Part shown: piece after piece, positions 1 through 7,663 of the stretch | Layout: each line of letters starts with the position of its first letter | Position numbering within the stretch: the stretch's first letter is position 1 | From: Dechloromonas hortensis | Lineage (GTDB): Bacteria > Pseudomonadota > Gammaproteobacteria > Burkholderiales > Rhodocyclaceae | Reading direction: 5' to 3' | Length of the DNA stretch: 64,000 nucleotides | NCBI RefSeq assembly: GCF_009469765.1 | Contig: NZ_SSSQ01000001.1 | Coordinates: forward strand, 558,001 to 622,000 | Translations under genes and position numbers: made by a program | The notes under the pieces: generated by a model | What the model saw: only the letters and a program-made list of their open reading frames with translations | What the model was told of the DNA's origin: nothing | Databases searched by the model: none

Positions 1-70
1 TCTCGGCTTCGACCAGCGCGCCCGCGTCATGGTCAGCATTCGCGAAGGCGGCTGGAAACTGGCCCGCTAA
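1..70 (+). CDS. C-terminal end of a branched-chain amino acid ABC transporter substrate-binding protein (partial)
   Basis: Only the last 22 codons and a TAA stop are inside the window. The encoded tail (GFDQRARVMVSI...WKLAR) matches almost residue for residue the tail of the next gene (GFDQRARVMVTI...WKLIK), so this is a tandem paralogue of the LivK-like periplasmic binding protein that follows. It would bind a substrate in the periplasm and deliver it to the Liv permease encoded downstream. Function is inferred from this similarity and position; the bulk of the gene lies outside the window. Confidence 0.75.
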   Translation, partial: LGFDQRARVMVSIREGGWKLAR

Positions 71-94
71 ACTTCGCCGGCAGTATTGACGCAA

Positions 95-119
95 CCGCCC
101 GGGGCAGCGCCCGGGGCGG
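95..119 (+). terminator. GC-rich hairpin between the two livK-like genes
   Basis: An 11-base arm (95-105) pairs with 109-119 across a 3-base loop, with one mismatch. A T-rich stretch begins only about 25 bases further on, so it is not a textbook intrinsic terminator. It may attenuate transcription or protect the upstream mRNA 3' end. Confidence 0.4.
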
Positions 120-183
120 CGCGTGGTAGACTTCCGCCCTTCGATTTTTTACCTTTTTGTGTTTCTTTTTCCGGGATAAGACC

Positions 184-1323
184 ATGCTCAAGAAACTGAC
201 CCTCGCCGTTCTCGCCACCGTATCGACCGCTGCGCTGGCCGACATCAACGTTGGCGTTTCCGTGTCGGCCACCGGCCCGGCCGCCTCGCTCGGCATCCCG
301 GAGAAAAATACGATCGCCCTGCTGCCGACGACGATCGGCGGCCAGAAGGTCAATTACATCGTGCTCGACGATGCGACCGACCCGACCGCGGCGACCAAGA
401 ACATCAAGAAGCTGATCGGCGAGAACAAGGTCGATGTGATGATCGGCTCGACCACCACCCCGAATTCGCTGGCCATGATGGATGTCGCGGTCGACAACGA
501 AACGCCGCTGATTTCGATGGCCGGCTCGGCGATCGTCGTCGAACCGATGGACGCCAAGCGCCAGTGGGTTTTCAAGACGGCCCAGAACGACGCCCACATG
601 GCGACCGCCATCGTCCAGCACATGACCGACAAGGGCGTTCAGAACGTCGCCTTCATCGGCTTTGCCGACGCCTACGGCGAAGGCTGGTTCAAGGAATTCG
701 CCAAGATCGCCGAAGCCCGCAAGCTGAAGGTCGTCGCCAGCGAGCGCTACCAGCGCAACGACACCTCGGTGACCGGCCAGATTCTCAAGGTGATGGCCGC
801 CAAGCCGGACGCCATCCTGATCGGCGGCGCCGGTACCCCGGCCGCCCTGCCGCAGAAGGCCCTGAAGGAAAAAGGCTACAAGGGCCTGATCTATCAAACG
901 CACGGCGTCGCCAACAACGATTTCCTGCGCGTCGGCGGCAAGGATGTCGAAGGCGCCTTCCTGCCGGTCGGCCCGATGGTCGTCGCCGCCCAGTTGCCGA
1001 ACGACAACCCGGTCAAGAAATCGGCGCTGGAATACGTCACCAAGTACGAAGCCGCCCATGGCAAGGGCAGCGTCAGTTCCTTCGGCGGCCACGCCTGGGA
1101 TGCCGGCGTGCTGCTGCAGAACGCCATCCCGGTCGCCCTGAAGAAGGCCCAGCCGGGCACCAAGGAATTCCGCAAGGCCTTGCGCGATGCCATCGAAAGC
1201 ACCAAGAACCTGCCGGCCGCGCATGGCATCTTCAACATGTCGGCCAACGATCACCAGGGTTTTGACCAGCGCGCCCGCGTCATGGTCACCATCGAAAACA
1301 ACACCTGGAAACTCATCAAGTAA
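184..1323 (+). CDS. livK: branched-chain amino acid ABC transporter, periplasmic substrate-binding protein (LivK-like)
   Basis: 379 residues starting at MLKKLTL. An in-frame upstream codon at 157 was rejected because it would precede a clean Sec signal peptide (MLKKLTLAVLATVSTAALA, cleavage before DINVG). The mature protein is a Periplasmic_binding_6 type I fold: a two-lobe domain with AFIGFADAYGEGW in the first crossover and a family-typical C-terminus. It captures a substrate in the periplasm for the LivH/LivM-LivG/LivF importer encoded directly downstream. The exact ligand (leucine-type amino acid, amide or aromatic acid) cannot be read from sequence. It is a tandem duplicate of the preceding gene. 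Confidence 0.88.
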   Translation: MLKKLTLAVLATVSTAALADINVGVSVSATGPAASLGIPEKNTIALLPTTIGGQKVNYIVLDDATDPTAATKNIKKLIGENKVDVMIGSTTTPNSLAMMDVAVDNETPLISMAGSAIVVEPMDAKRQWVFKTAQNDAHMATAIVQHMTDKGVQNVAFIGFADAYGEGWFKEFAKIAEARKLKVVASERYQRNDTSVTGQILKVMAAKPDAILIGGAGTPAALPQKALKEKGYKGLIYQTHGVANNDFLRVGGKDVEGAFLPVGPMVVAAQLPNDNPVKKSALEYVTKYEAAHGKGSVSSFGGHAWDAGVLLQNAIPVALKKAQPGTKEFRKALRDAIESTKNLPAAHGIFNMSANDHQGFDQRARVMVTIENNTWKLIK

Positions 1324-1360
1324 TTCAGCTGCCTCGCGCCGCTCCCCAATCCGCCCCCGG

Positions 1361-1377
1361 CCGTGCCTGATGCACGG
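1361..1377 (+). promoter_or_regulatory. hairpin between livK and livH
   Basis: A 6-bp stem (1361-1366 with 1372-1377) closes a 5-base loop in the 91-base gap between the binding-protein gene and the permease genes. Such intercistronic hairpins often let the abundant binding protein be expressed more than the membrane components. That role is inferred here. Confidence 0.35.
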
Positions 1378-1414
1378 TTTGCGGGGCGGCCGGCGCTGCC
1401 GTTACCGGTAATCT

Positions 1415-2455
1415 ATGGACCTCCAAATTCTCCTGCTGCTCGGCCAGGATGGCATCACCAATGGTGCCATTTATGCGCTGCTGGCCCTCGCGCTGGTGCT
1501 GGTTTTCACCGTCACCCGCGTCATCTTCATTCCCCAGGGCGAATTCGTCGCCTACGGCGCGCTGACGCTGGCCAGCCTGCAGGCCGGCAAGGTACCGGGT
1601 ACGGTCTGGCTGCTGCTGGCGCTGGGTTGCACGGTGGCTGTGCTCGACGGCATCCGTCTGGTCCGCGAGGGGCGTTTCGCCAAGCTGCCGCCGCTGCTGA
1701 TCTTCAATATCGGCCTGCCGCTGCTCGCCGCCGCCGGTCTCTTCGCGATGCCGCCGACGCAGTTGCCGCTGGCGGCGCAGGTCGTCATTTCGATGCTGCT
1801 CGTCGTGCCGCTCGGGCCGATGATCTACCGCGTCGCCTACCAGCCGCTGGCCGGCGCCTCGGTACTCGTCCTGCTCATCGTCTCGGTCGCCATCCACGTC
1901 GCGATGATCGGCCTCGGCCTGCTCTTCTTCGGCGCTGAGGGCTCGCGCACGCCGCCCTTCACCGAACTCAGCTTCGAACTGGCCGGCGCCCCGCTGCAGG
2001 GCCAGACCATCCTCGTCGTCGTCGCTTCCGCCTCGCTGATCATCGGCCTCTACTTCTTCTTCGAACGGACCATCTACGGCAAGGCGCTGCGCGCCACCGC
2101 GATGAATCGCACCGGCGCCCGCCTGATGGGTATTCCACCGGTCCTCGCCGGCAAGCTGTGCCTGACGCTGGCCGCCGCCATCGGCGCCTTCTCCGGCATC
2201 TTGATCGCGCCGATCACCACCATTTACTACGACTCCGGCTTCCTGATCGGCCTCAAGGGCTTCGTCGGCGCCATCATCGGCGGCCTCGCTTCCTACCCGG
2301 TCGCCGCGCTCGGCGCCGTGCTGGTCGGCCTGCTCGAATCCTATTCGTCGTTCTATGCCAGTGCCTTCAAGGAAGTCATCGTGTTCACGCTGATCATCCC
2401 GGTCCTGCTCTGGCGCTCGCTGACCTCCAAGCATATCGAGGAGGAGGAAGAGTGA
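1415..2455 (+). CDS. livH: branched-chain amino acid ABC transporter permease LivH
   Basis: 346 residues, almost entirely hydrophobic, with a BPD_transp_2 fold and about eight to nine membrane segments. It opens with the family-typical pattern [20 protein letters not shown] and carries the EAA-like cytoplasmic loop near [17 protein letters not shown]. It forms one half of the inner-membrane channel of the Liv importer. It ends in an acidic tail (EEEEE) whose TGA overlaps an ATG by two bases (ATGA arrangement). Same-strand neighbours form one operon. Confidence 0.9.
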   Translation: MDLQILLLLGQDGITNGAIYALLALALVLVFTVTRVIFIPQGEFVAYGALTLASLQAGKVPGTVWLLLALGCTVAVLDGIRLVREGRFAKLPPLLIFNIGLPLLAAAGLFAMPPTQLPLAAQVVISMLLVVPLGPMIYRVAYQPLAGASVLVLLIVSVAIHVAMIGLGLLFFGAEGSRTPPFTELSFELAGAPLQGQTILVVVASASLIIGLYFFFERTIYGKALRATAMNRTGARLMGIPPVLAGKLCLTLAAAIGAFSGILIAPITTIYYDSGFLIGLKGFVGAIIGGLASYPVAALGAVLVGLLESYSSFYASAFKEVIVFTLIIPVLLWRSLTSKHIEEEEE

Positions 2456-2568
2456 TGCGCTACCGAGCAGGGGCCCCGTGCTGCGGGGATGCGAGTACGG
2501 CGCAGCGCGCTTGTCGCCGACAGACAGAATCTTCAATTATGAACAATCTTTCGGAGGCGACCGAGTGA
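2455..2568 (+). other. 113-bp insert-like segment between livH and livM with a 37-codon ORF
   Basis: Both ends carry the same 11-base string gagtgatgcgc, once at the livH stop (2450-2460) and once at the livM start (2563-2573). Between them lies an ORF of 37 codons that begins with an ATG overlapping the livH TGA and ends with a TGA overlapping the livM ATG. The encoded peptide ([12 protein letters not shown]...) resembles nothing I recognise. The simplest reading is a small insertion or duplication into an ancestral livH-livM overlap that kept translational coupling. The last part supplies the livM ribosome site (GGAGG at 2553-2557). Confidence 0.5.
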
Positions 2569-4325
2569 TGCGCCACCTCCCGCTCGCCATCTTCATCGTG
2601 CTGCTCGGCATCGGTCCGCTCGTGCTGCCCGAGTTCCACGTCACGCTGCTCAACTACATCGGCCTCTACGCCATCGTCGCCGTCGGCCTCGTGCTGCTGA
2701 CTGGCGTCGGCGGCCTGACTTCCTTCGGCCAGGCGGCCTTCGTCGGCCTCGGCGCCTACACCACGGCCTGGCTGACGACGACGCACGGCTTCTCGCCGTG
2801 GACCACGCTGCTGATCGGCCTTGCCGTCACCGCCGCCGTCGCGCTTTTCCTCGGCTTCATCACGCTGCGCATGGGCGGCCATTACCTGCCGCTCGGCACC
2901 ATCGCCTGGGGTATCAGCCTGTATTTCCTGTTCGGCAATGTCGAGTTCCTCGGCGGCCATACCGGCATCACCGGTATCCCGGCCGTCTCGCTGTTCGGCT
3001 GGGAGCTGAAGTCGGGCCGCGAGTTCTATTACCTGATCTGGCTGGTCGTGCTGCTCGCCATCGTCAGCATCCGCAACCTGCTCGATTCGCGCCAAGGGCG
3101 CGCCATCCGGGCGCTCAAGGGCGGGGCGGTGATGGCCGAGGCGATGGGCGTCAATACGCCGCGCACGAAGATCGTCATCTTCCTGATCGCCGCGCTGCTG
3201 GCCAGCATTTCCGGCTGGCTCTATGCCCACCTGCAGCGCTTCGTCAATCCAACGCCGTTCTCGATCACCCAGGGCATCGAATACCTGTTCATGGCCGTGG
3301 TCGGCGGTGTCGGCCACGTCTGGGGCGCCGTGCTCGGCGCCGGCCTGATCACCATCCTGAAGCAGTGGCTGCAGGACTGGCTGCCGCAGATCCTCGGCCA
3401 GAGCGGCAATTTCGAGATCATCGTGTTCGGCATCGCGATGGTGCTGATCCTGCAGAAGGCGCGCGATGGCCTGTGGCCGGTGATCCTCCGGCTGTTGCCG
3501 GAACGTAGCTTGCAGCGCGCCATGCCGCAGGCAGCGGCGCTGCCGAAACGACCGGCCAGCGAGGCCGGCCGCGTGCTGCTCGAAGCCAGCGAAGTGACCA
3601 AGCGCTTCGGCGGCCTGGTCGCCAACAACAACATGTCGCTGAGCGTGCGGGCCGGCGAGGTGATGGCGCTGATCGGCCCGAACGGCGCCGGCAAGAGCAC
3701 GATGTTCAACTGCATTTCGGCGGTCAACCCGGCGAGCGAGGGCAAAATCGCCTTTCTCGGCACGTCGACCGCCGGCCTCGTCTCGCGCGACGTCGCCCGC
3801 CGCGGCATGAGCCGCAGCTTCCAGCACGTCCGTCTGCTCGGCCAGATGTCGGTCCTCGAAAACGTCGCCATCGGTGCCCACCTGCGCGGCAGCAAGGGCG
3901 TGCTGGCCGCCGCGCTGCGCCTCGACCGCGCCGAGGAAAACCGGCTGCTCGCCGAAGCAGCGCGCCAGATCGAGCGGGTCGGTTTGAAGGAGCACATGTT
4001 CGAGGCTGCCGGCAGCCTCGCCCTCGGCCAGCAACGCATCGTCGAAATCGCCCGTGCCCTGGCTTCCGACCCCTGCCTGCTGCTGCTCGATGAACCGGCG
4101 GCCGGCCTGCGCTACAAGGAAAAGCAGGCACTGGCCGAGCTGCTGAAGAAGCTGCGCAGCGAAGGCATGGGCATCCTGCTCGTCGAGCACGACATGGATT
4201 TCGTCATGGGCCTGGCCGACCGCGTCGTCGTCATGGAATTCGGCGAAAAAATCGCCGAAGGCGTGCCGGAAGAAGTGCAGCGCGATCCGAAAGTTCTTGA
4301 AGCCTATCTCGGCGGCGTGGAATAA
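2568..4325 (+). CDS. livM: fused branched-chain amino acid ABC transporter permease/ATPase (LivM-LivG)
   Basis: 585 residues from the ATG at 2568, chosen over an in-frame ATG at 2478 because a GGAGG lies 10 bases upstream and MRHLPLAIF begins the first membrane segment. Residues about 1-310 are a LivM permease (BPD_transp_2, TGVGGLTSFGQAAFVGLGAY motif). About 335-585 form a LivG ATPase with Walker A GPNGAGKS, a signature in the region LALGQQRIVEIARAL, Walker B LLLLDEP and the H-loop VEHDMDFV. Family members usually encode these as two proteins; the fusion ties one permease half to one ATPase half. The linker (PQAAALPKRPASEAG) is unstructured-looking. Confidence 0.9.
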   Translation: MRHLPLAIFIVLLGIGPLVLPEFHVTLLNYIGLYAIVAVGLVLLTGVGGLTSFGQAAFVGLGAYTTAWLTTTHGFSPWTTLLIGLAVTAAVALFLGFITLRMGGHYLPLGTIAWGISLYFLFGNVEFLGGHTGITGIPAVSLFGWELKSGREFYYLIWLVVLLAIVSIRNLLDSRQGRAIRALKGGAVMAEAMGVNTPRTKIVIFLIAALLASISGWLYAHLQRFVNPTPFSITQGIEYLFMAVVGGVGHVWGAVLGAGLITILKQWLQDWLPQILGQSGNFEIIVFGIAMVLILQKARDGLWPVILRLLPERSLQRAMPQAAALPKRPASEAGRVLLEASEVTKRFGGLVANNNMSLSVRAGEVMALIGPNGAGKSTMFNCISAVNPASEGKIAFLGTSTAGLVSRDVARRGMSRSFQHVRLLGQMSVLENVAIGAHLRGSKGVLAAALRLDRAEENRLLAEAARQIERVGLKEHMFEAAGSLALGQQRIVEIARALASDPCLLLLDEPAAGLRYKEKQALAELLKKLRSEGMGILLVEHDMDFVMGLADRVVVMEFGEKIAEGVPEEVQRDPKVLEAYLGGVE

Positions 4326-4327
4326 GC

Positions 4328-5092
4328 ATGAACATCACCCCTCCCCACCTGCATGACCACGAAGTCATCCTCGACGTCAAAAACCTGCGCGTCGCCTACG
4401 GCAAGGTCGAGGCGCTGCACGAAGTCAGCCTGACCATCCGCCGCGGCGACATCGTCACCGTCATCGGCCCCAACGGCGCCGGCAAGACGACCCTGCTCGC
4501 GGCGCTGATGGGCCTGCTGCCGGCCGATGGCGAAATCGTCTACATGGGTCACCGGCAGGGTCGCGACCGTGAAGTCGAAGCCCTGGTCCGCCACGGAATG
4601 ACGCTGGTCCCGGAAAAGCGCGAGCTGTTCGCCGAAATGAGCGTCGAGGACAACCTGCTGCTCGGCGCCTTCGACCGTTACCGGACCGGCCACCGCGACC
4701 AGATGGAAACGATGGACGAAGTCTTCGAACTGTTCCCGCGCCTCGAAGAGCGTCGCAGCCAGCTGGCCGGCACGCTGTCCGGCGGCGAGCGCCAGATGCT
4801 GGCCATGGGCCGCGCCCTGATGGCCAAGCCGAAACTGCTGATGCTCGACGAACCGAGCCTCGGCCTGGCACCACTGATCATCAAGGAAATCTTCCGCATC
4901 ATCGGCGAACTGAAGAAGACCGGCGTCGCCATCCTGCTCGTCGAGCAGAACGCCCGTGCCGCGCTGCAGATCGCCGACTACGGCTATGTGCTGGAAACCG
5001 GCGAAGTGTCGCTGGCCGGGCCGAGCCAGGAACTGGCGGCCGACCCGCGCGTCATCGAGGCTTACCTCGGACTGGGCAACAAGCAGCGCTGA
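4328..5092 (+). CDS. livF: branched-chain amino acid ABC transporter ATP-binding protein LivF
   Basis: 254 residues and the second ATPase of the importer. Visible motifs are Walker A GPNGAGKT, signature LSGGERQML, Walker B LLMLDEPS and H-loop VEQNARAAL. It starts two bases after the livMG stop, so it is clearly co-transcribed. It would dimerise with the LivG domain of the fused neighbour to power uptake. The gene ends the operon and converges on the minus-strand FecR gene. Confidence 0.92.
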   Translation: MNITPPHLHDHEVILDVKNLRVAYGKVEALHEVSLTIRRGDIVTVIGPNGAGKTTLLAALMGLLPADGEIVYMGHRQGRDREVEALVRHGMTLVPEKRELFAEMSVEDNLLLGAFDRYRTGHRDQMETMDEVFELFPRLEERRSQLAGTLSGGERQMLAMGRALMAKPKLLMLDEPSLGLAPLIIKEIFRIIGELKKTGVAILLVEQNARAALQIADYGYVLETGEVSLAGPSQELAADPRVIEAYLGLGNKQR

Positions 5093-5133
5093 ACGCGGTG
5101 TTGCCGGCCTGAAAAATGGCCTCTTAACCGGGT

Positions 5134-5148
5134 CGACCGCAGCGGTCG
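5134..5148. terminator. short palindrome in the livF / FecR convergent gap
   Basis: The 90-base convergent gap contains a 7-bp inverted repeat around a single central A (5134-5140 and 5142-5148), overlapping a GGTCGACC octamer (5131-5138). There is no T-run, so it is at best a weak or factor-dependent terminator serving both genes. Confidence 0.3.
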
Positions 5149-5182
5149 CCCCGCTTTCCTCACTGGCCCCGAAAAACCCGGT

Positions 5183-7525
5183 CTAGCGCGGGCCGCGCTC
5201 GCCGCCCTCGCGATTGCCGCCGCGCGACTCGGGAGGACGCTGTTCCTGGCGTTGCATCTCCTGTCTTTGTTGCGTCTCCCGCTGTTGCATTTCCATGCGC
5301 TGCTGATCACGGCGTCGGGCCTCTTGCTGCTGCGCTTCCTGACGCTGCATTTCCTGCTTTTGCTGCGCCTCGCGCTGCTGCACTTCCATGCGCTGCTGCT
5401 CACGGCGCCGGCCTTCCTGCTCGGCTTCCCGACGCTGCATTTCCTGCTTTTGCTGCACCTCGCGCTGTTGCACTTCCATGCGCTGCTGCTCGCGGCGCCG
5501 GCCTTCCTGCTGCTCGGCGTCCCGGCGCTGCATCTCCTGCTTTTGCTGTGCCTCGCGCTGTTGCACTTCCATGCGCTGCTGCTCACGGCGCCGGCCTTCC
5601 TGCTCGGCGTCCCGACGCTGCATTTCCTGCTTTTGCTGCGCCTCGCGCTGTTGCACTTCCATGCGCTGCTGCTCGCGGCGTCGGCCGTCCTGCTGCTCGG
5701 CGTCCCGGCGCTGCATTTCCTGCTTTTGCTGCGCTTCGCGCTGCTGTACTTCCATGCGCTGCTGCTCGCGGCGTCGGCCGTCCTGCTGCTCGGCGTCCCG
5801 ACGCTGCATTTCCTGCTTTTGCTGCGCTTCGCGCTGCTGTACTTCCATGCGCTGCTGCTCGCGGCGTCGGCCTTCCTGCTGCTCGGCGTCCCGACGCTGC
5901 ATTTCCTGCTTTTGCTGCGCTTCGCGCTGTTGCATTTCCATACGCTGCTGCTCGCGGCGCCGGCCGTCCTGCTGCTCGGCGTCCCGACGCTGCATTTCCT
6001 GCTTTTGCTGCGCTTCGCGCTGCTGTACTTCCATGCGCTGCTGGTCGCGGCGCCGGCCTTCCTGCTGTTCAGCGTCCCGGCGCTGCATTTCCTGCTTTTG
6101 CTGTGCCTCACGCTGCTGCATTTCCATGCGCTGCTGGTCGTCACGACGGCCGTCCGGCTGTCGCTCGTTGGCCGGCGGCCGCATCAGCGGCGCCCCATCG
6201 CGGTTGGCCCGCCCGCCGGGGACTTCTCGACGCTCCTCGCGCGGCGGCCGAGGCAGCCAGGTGCTGTCAGGGACGGCTCTGGCCTGCGGCGCCCGCGCCA
6301 GTTCACGCTGGTCGTGACGGCCCAGTTCGCGGGGCGTGATCGGTCGCCCTTCACGCAGATGCTGAGCCGGCACGACGGTCACCGCGCGCGGCAGATCGCG
6401 GTAGGCGTAGCGTCTGGGCGGCCCGTCGCGCAAGGCGCGGTCGACAATCTTCACATCGTGGATATGGGTCACGTTGATCTGGCGCACGTAAGTCGGTGAG
6501 GCGCGAAAGCTCGGGACATAGACTTCGCGCGGCGCCAGCGGGAACCAGCCGACGGCCGGCGCGCTGCCAAAACTGAAACTGATGCTCCAGCCCGGGTTGC
6601 CGATCCAGGCAACCAAGGCTGGCGCATAGACCGGGCGTGCGACATAGCTGCCGGGCACCCAGCCCCAACGGCCGCGGACCTGCACCCAGCGCCCGTAATG
6701 AAATGGCGCAAAGCCCCACGGTGCACGGTCTACCCAGGTCCAGCCCCACGGTGCAATCCACACCCAGCGGCCGTAGCGGTAGGGCGCCCAGTCGTCGGCC
6801 ACGGCGCGCGGATACCAGACTGCGCCGTAATCAGGCAGCGATTGCCAGTCGCCATAGGTATCGAGATCCTGGTAACCGGTCATCGCCGGCGAAACGTAAC
6901 GCTGCCCGGCATTGGCCAGCACGGCATTTTCCCGGATGGCGACCCAGCGATCGAAGGCATCCTGCCCTTCATCGTTTTCGATCTGCGTCCGGCCTCCGCC
7001 GTAAAAGCTGGCCTTCTCGCCAGCCTCCACCGGTTGGCGGCGCTCGCCATCATAGAAGCTGGCCCGCCCGGCCTGCGCGGTCAGTTCGGTATGGTCGCCC
7101 TGGACATCGATCCGGTAGCGGCCAGGCCCAGCAAAGGTGACGCGCCCTTCCGGCGTCTGCACCGTGACGTCGTCACTCTGCTCACGCTCGAGAATGCTGA
7201 CCGTCAGCGTACCGCGCAGCAATTGCGCGCTGATCTGCCGATCATCAACCACCGGGAAGTGCAGTTCACTGCTGCCGGCCAGCCGAAAGGCTGTGGAACC
7301 GACCCAGATTTCAGCCCGGCCACGGCGTTCGGTATCTATTTCGGCCCCGCTGCTGATCGGCCAGTTGATACTGGCCGGACCGCCAGCATCGCTGCGGTCA
7401 ACGCGAAAATTGACCCCATTTTCAACCAAGGCCAGCCGGCCCACCCGGGCCGGCGGATCGGCCAGCGCCAGCGTCGTGCTCAGCACGGCGAGCACGGCAA
7501 GGAAAAAACGCATCGAACGGGACAT
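5183..7525 (-). CDS. FecR-domain / DUF6600 secreted protein with long Q/R/E-rich repeat tail
   Basis: 780 residues from the ATG at 7525, selected because AGGAGT lies 5 bases upstream; an in-frame start at 7549 lacks this. The N-terminus is a signal peptide (MSRSMRFFLAVLAVLSTTLALA). Residues about 25-170 form a FecR-like beta domain (RAEIWVGSTAFRLAGSSELHF), followed by a DUF6600-type Trp/Tyr/Gly-rich region (YGDWQSLPDYGAVWYP, YRYGRWVWIAPWGWTWV). From about residue 464 come nine full copies and one partial copy of a 30-31 residue Q/R/E/M repeat, expected to be a long charged helix. Probably periplasmic or envelope-associated. No signalling partner (FecI, FecA) is nearby, and function is unknown. 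Confidence 0.8.
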   Translation of the reverse strand: MSRSMRFFLAVLAVLSTTLALADPPARVGRLALVENGVNFRVDRSDAGGPASINWPISSGAEIDTERRGRAEIWVGSTAFRLAGSSELHFPVVDDRQISAQLLRGTLTVSILEREQSDDVTVQTPEGRVTFAGPGRYRIDVQGDHTELTAQAGRASFYDGERRQPVEAGEKASFYGGGRTQIENDEGQDAFDRWVAIRENAVLANAGQRYVSPAMTGYQDLDTYGDWQSLPDYGAVWYPRAVADDWAPYRYGRWVWIAPWGWTWVDRAPWGFAPFHYGRWVQVRGRWGWVPGSYVARPVYAPALVAWIGNPGWSISFSFGSAPAVGWFPLAPREVYVPSFRASPTYVRQINVTHIHDVKIVDRALRDGPPRRYAYRDLPRAVTVVPAQHLREGRPITPRELGRHDQRELARAPQARAVPDSTWLPRPPREERREVPGGRANRDGAPLMRPPANERQPDGRRDDQQRMEMQQREAQQKQEMQRRDAEQQEGRRRDQQRMEVQQREAQQKQEMQRRDAEQQDGRRREQQRMEMQQREAQQKQEMQRRDAEQQEGRRREQQRMEVQQREAQQKQEMQRRDAEQQDGRRREQQRMEVQQREAQQKQEMQRRDAEQQDGRRREQQRMEVQQREAQQKQEMQRRDAEQEGRRREQQRMEVQQREAQQKQEMQRRDAEQQEGRRREQQRMEVQQREVQQKQEMQRREAEQEGRRREQQRMEVQQREAQQKQEMQRQEAQQQEARRRDQQRMEMQQRETQQRQEMQRQEQRPPESRGGNREGGERGPR
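5216..6136 (-). repeat. tandem 90-93 bp repeat tract inside the FecR gene
   Basis: Nine units of 31 codons (two of 30), each beginning QQRME and containing QQREAQQKQEM, occupy 5306-6136. A tenth, diverged unit occupies 5216-5305. Units are near-identical at nucleotide level, differing mainly in GAA/GAC and ATG/GTA positions, which suggests recent expansion and likely length variation between strains. Because the period is a multiple of three, long open frames also appear on the opposite strand; these are by-products. Confidence 0.95.
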
Positions 7526-7663
7526 GACGAACTCCTGACTATTCGGCACGCACTGCCATATGGCAATGACTCTGCTCCTTCGAATAACGTCCGTCTACAA
7601 AAAAGGATGAACCATGCCGCCGGGCAAATGGTTTCAGAATGTTGCTGGCGGCCTGTTCGGGCG

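Noticed and set aside
2460..4190. 576-codon minus-strand frame opposite livM-livG
   Set aside because: GC-rich third-position effect; the plus-strand frame has all transporter motifs.
5252..6499. Long open frames on the plus strand (415, 309 and 263 codons) opposite the FecR gene
   Set aside because: They exist because the antisense repeat has a period divisible by three; products are low-complexity Leu/Cys/Ala strings, with no ribosome site.
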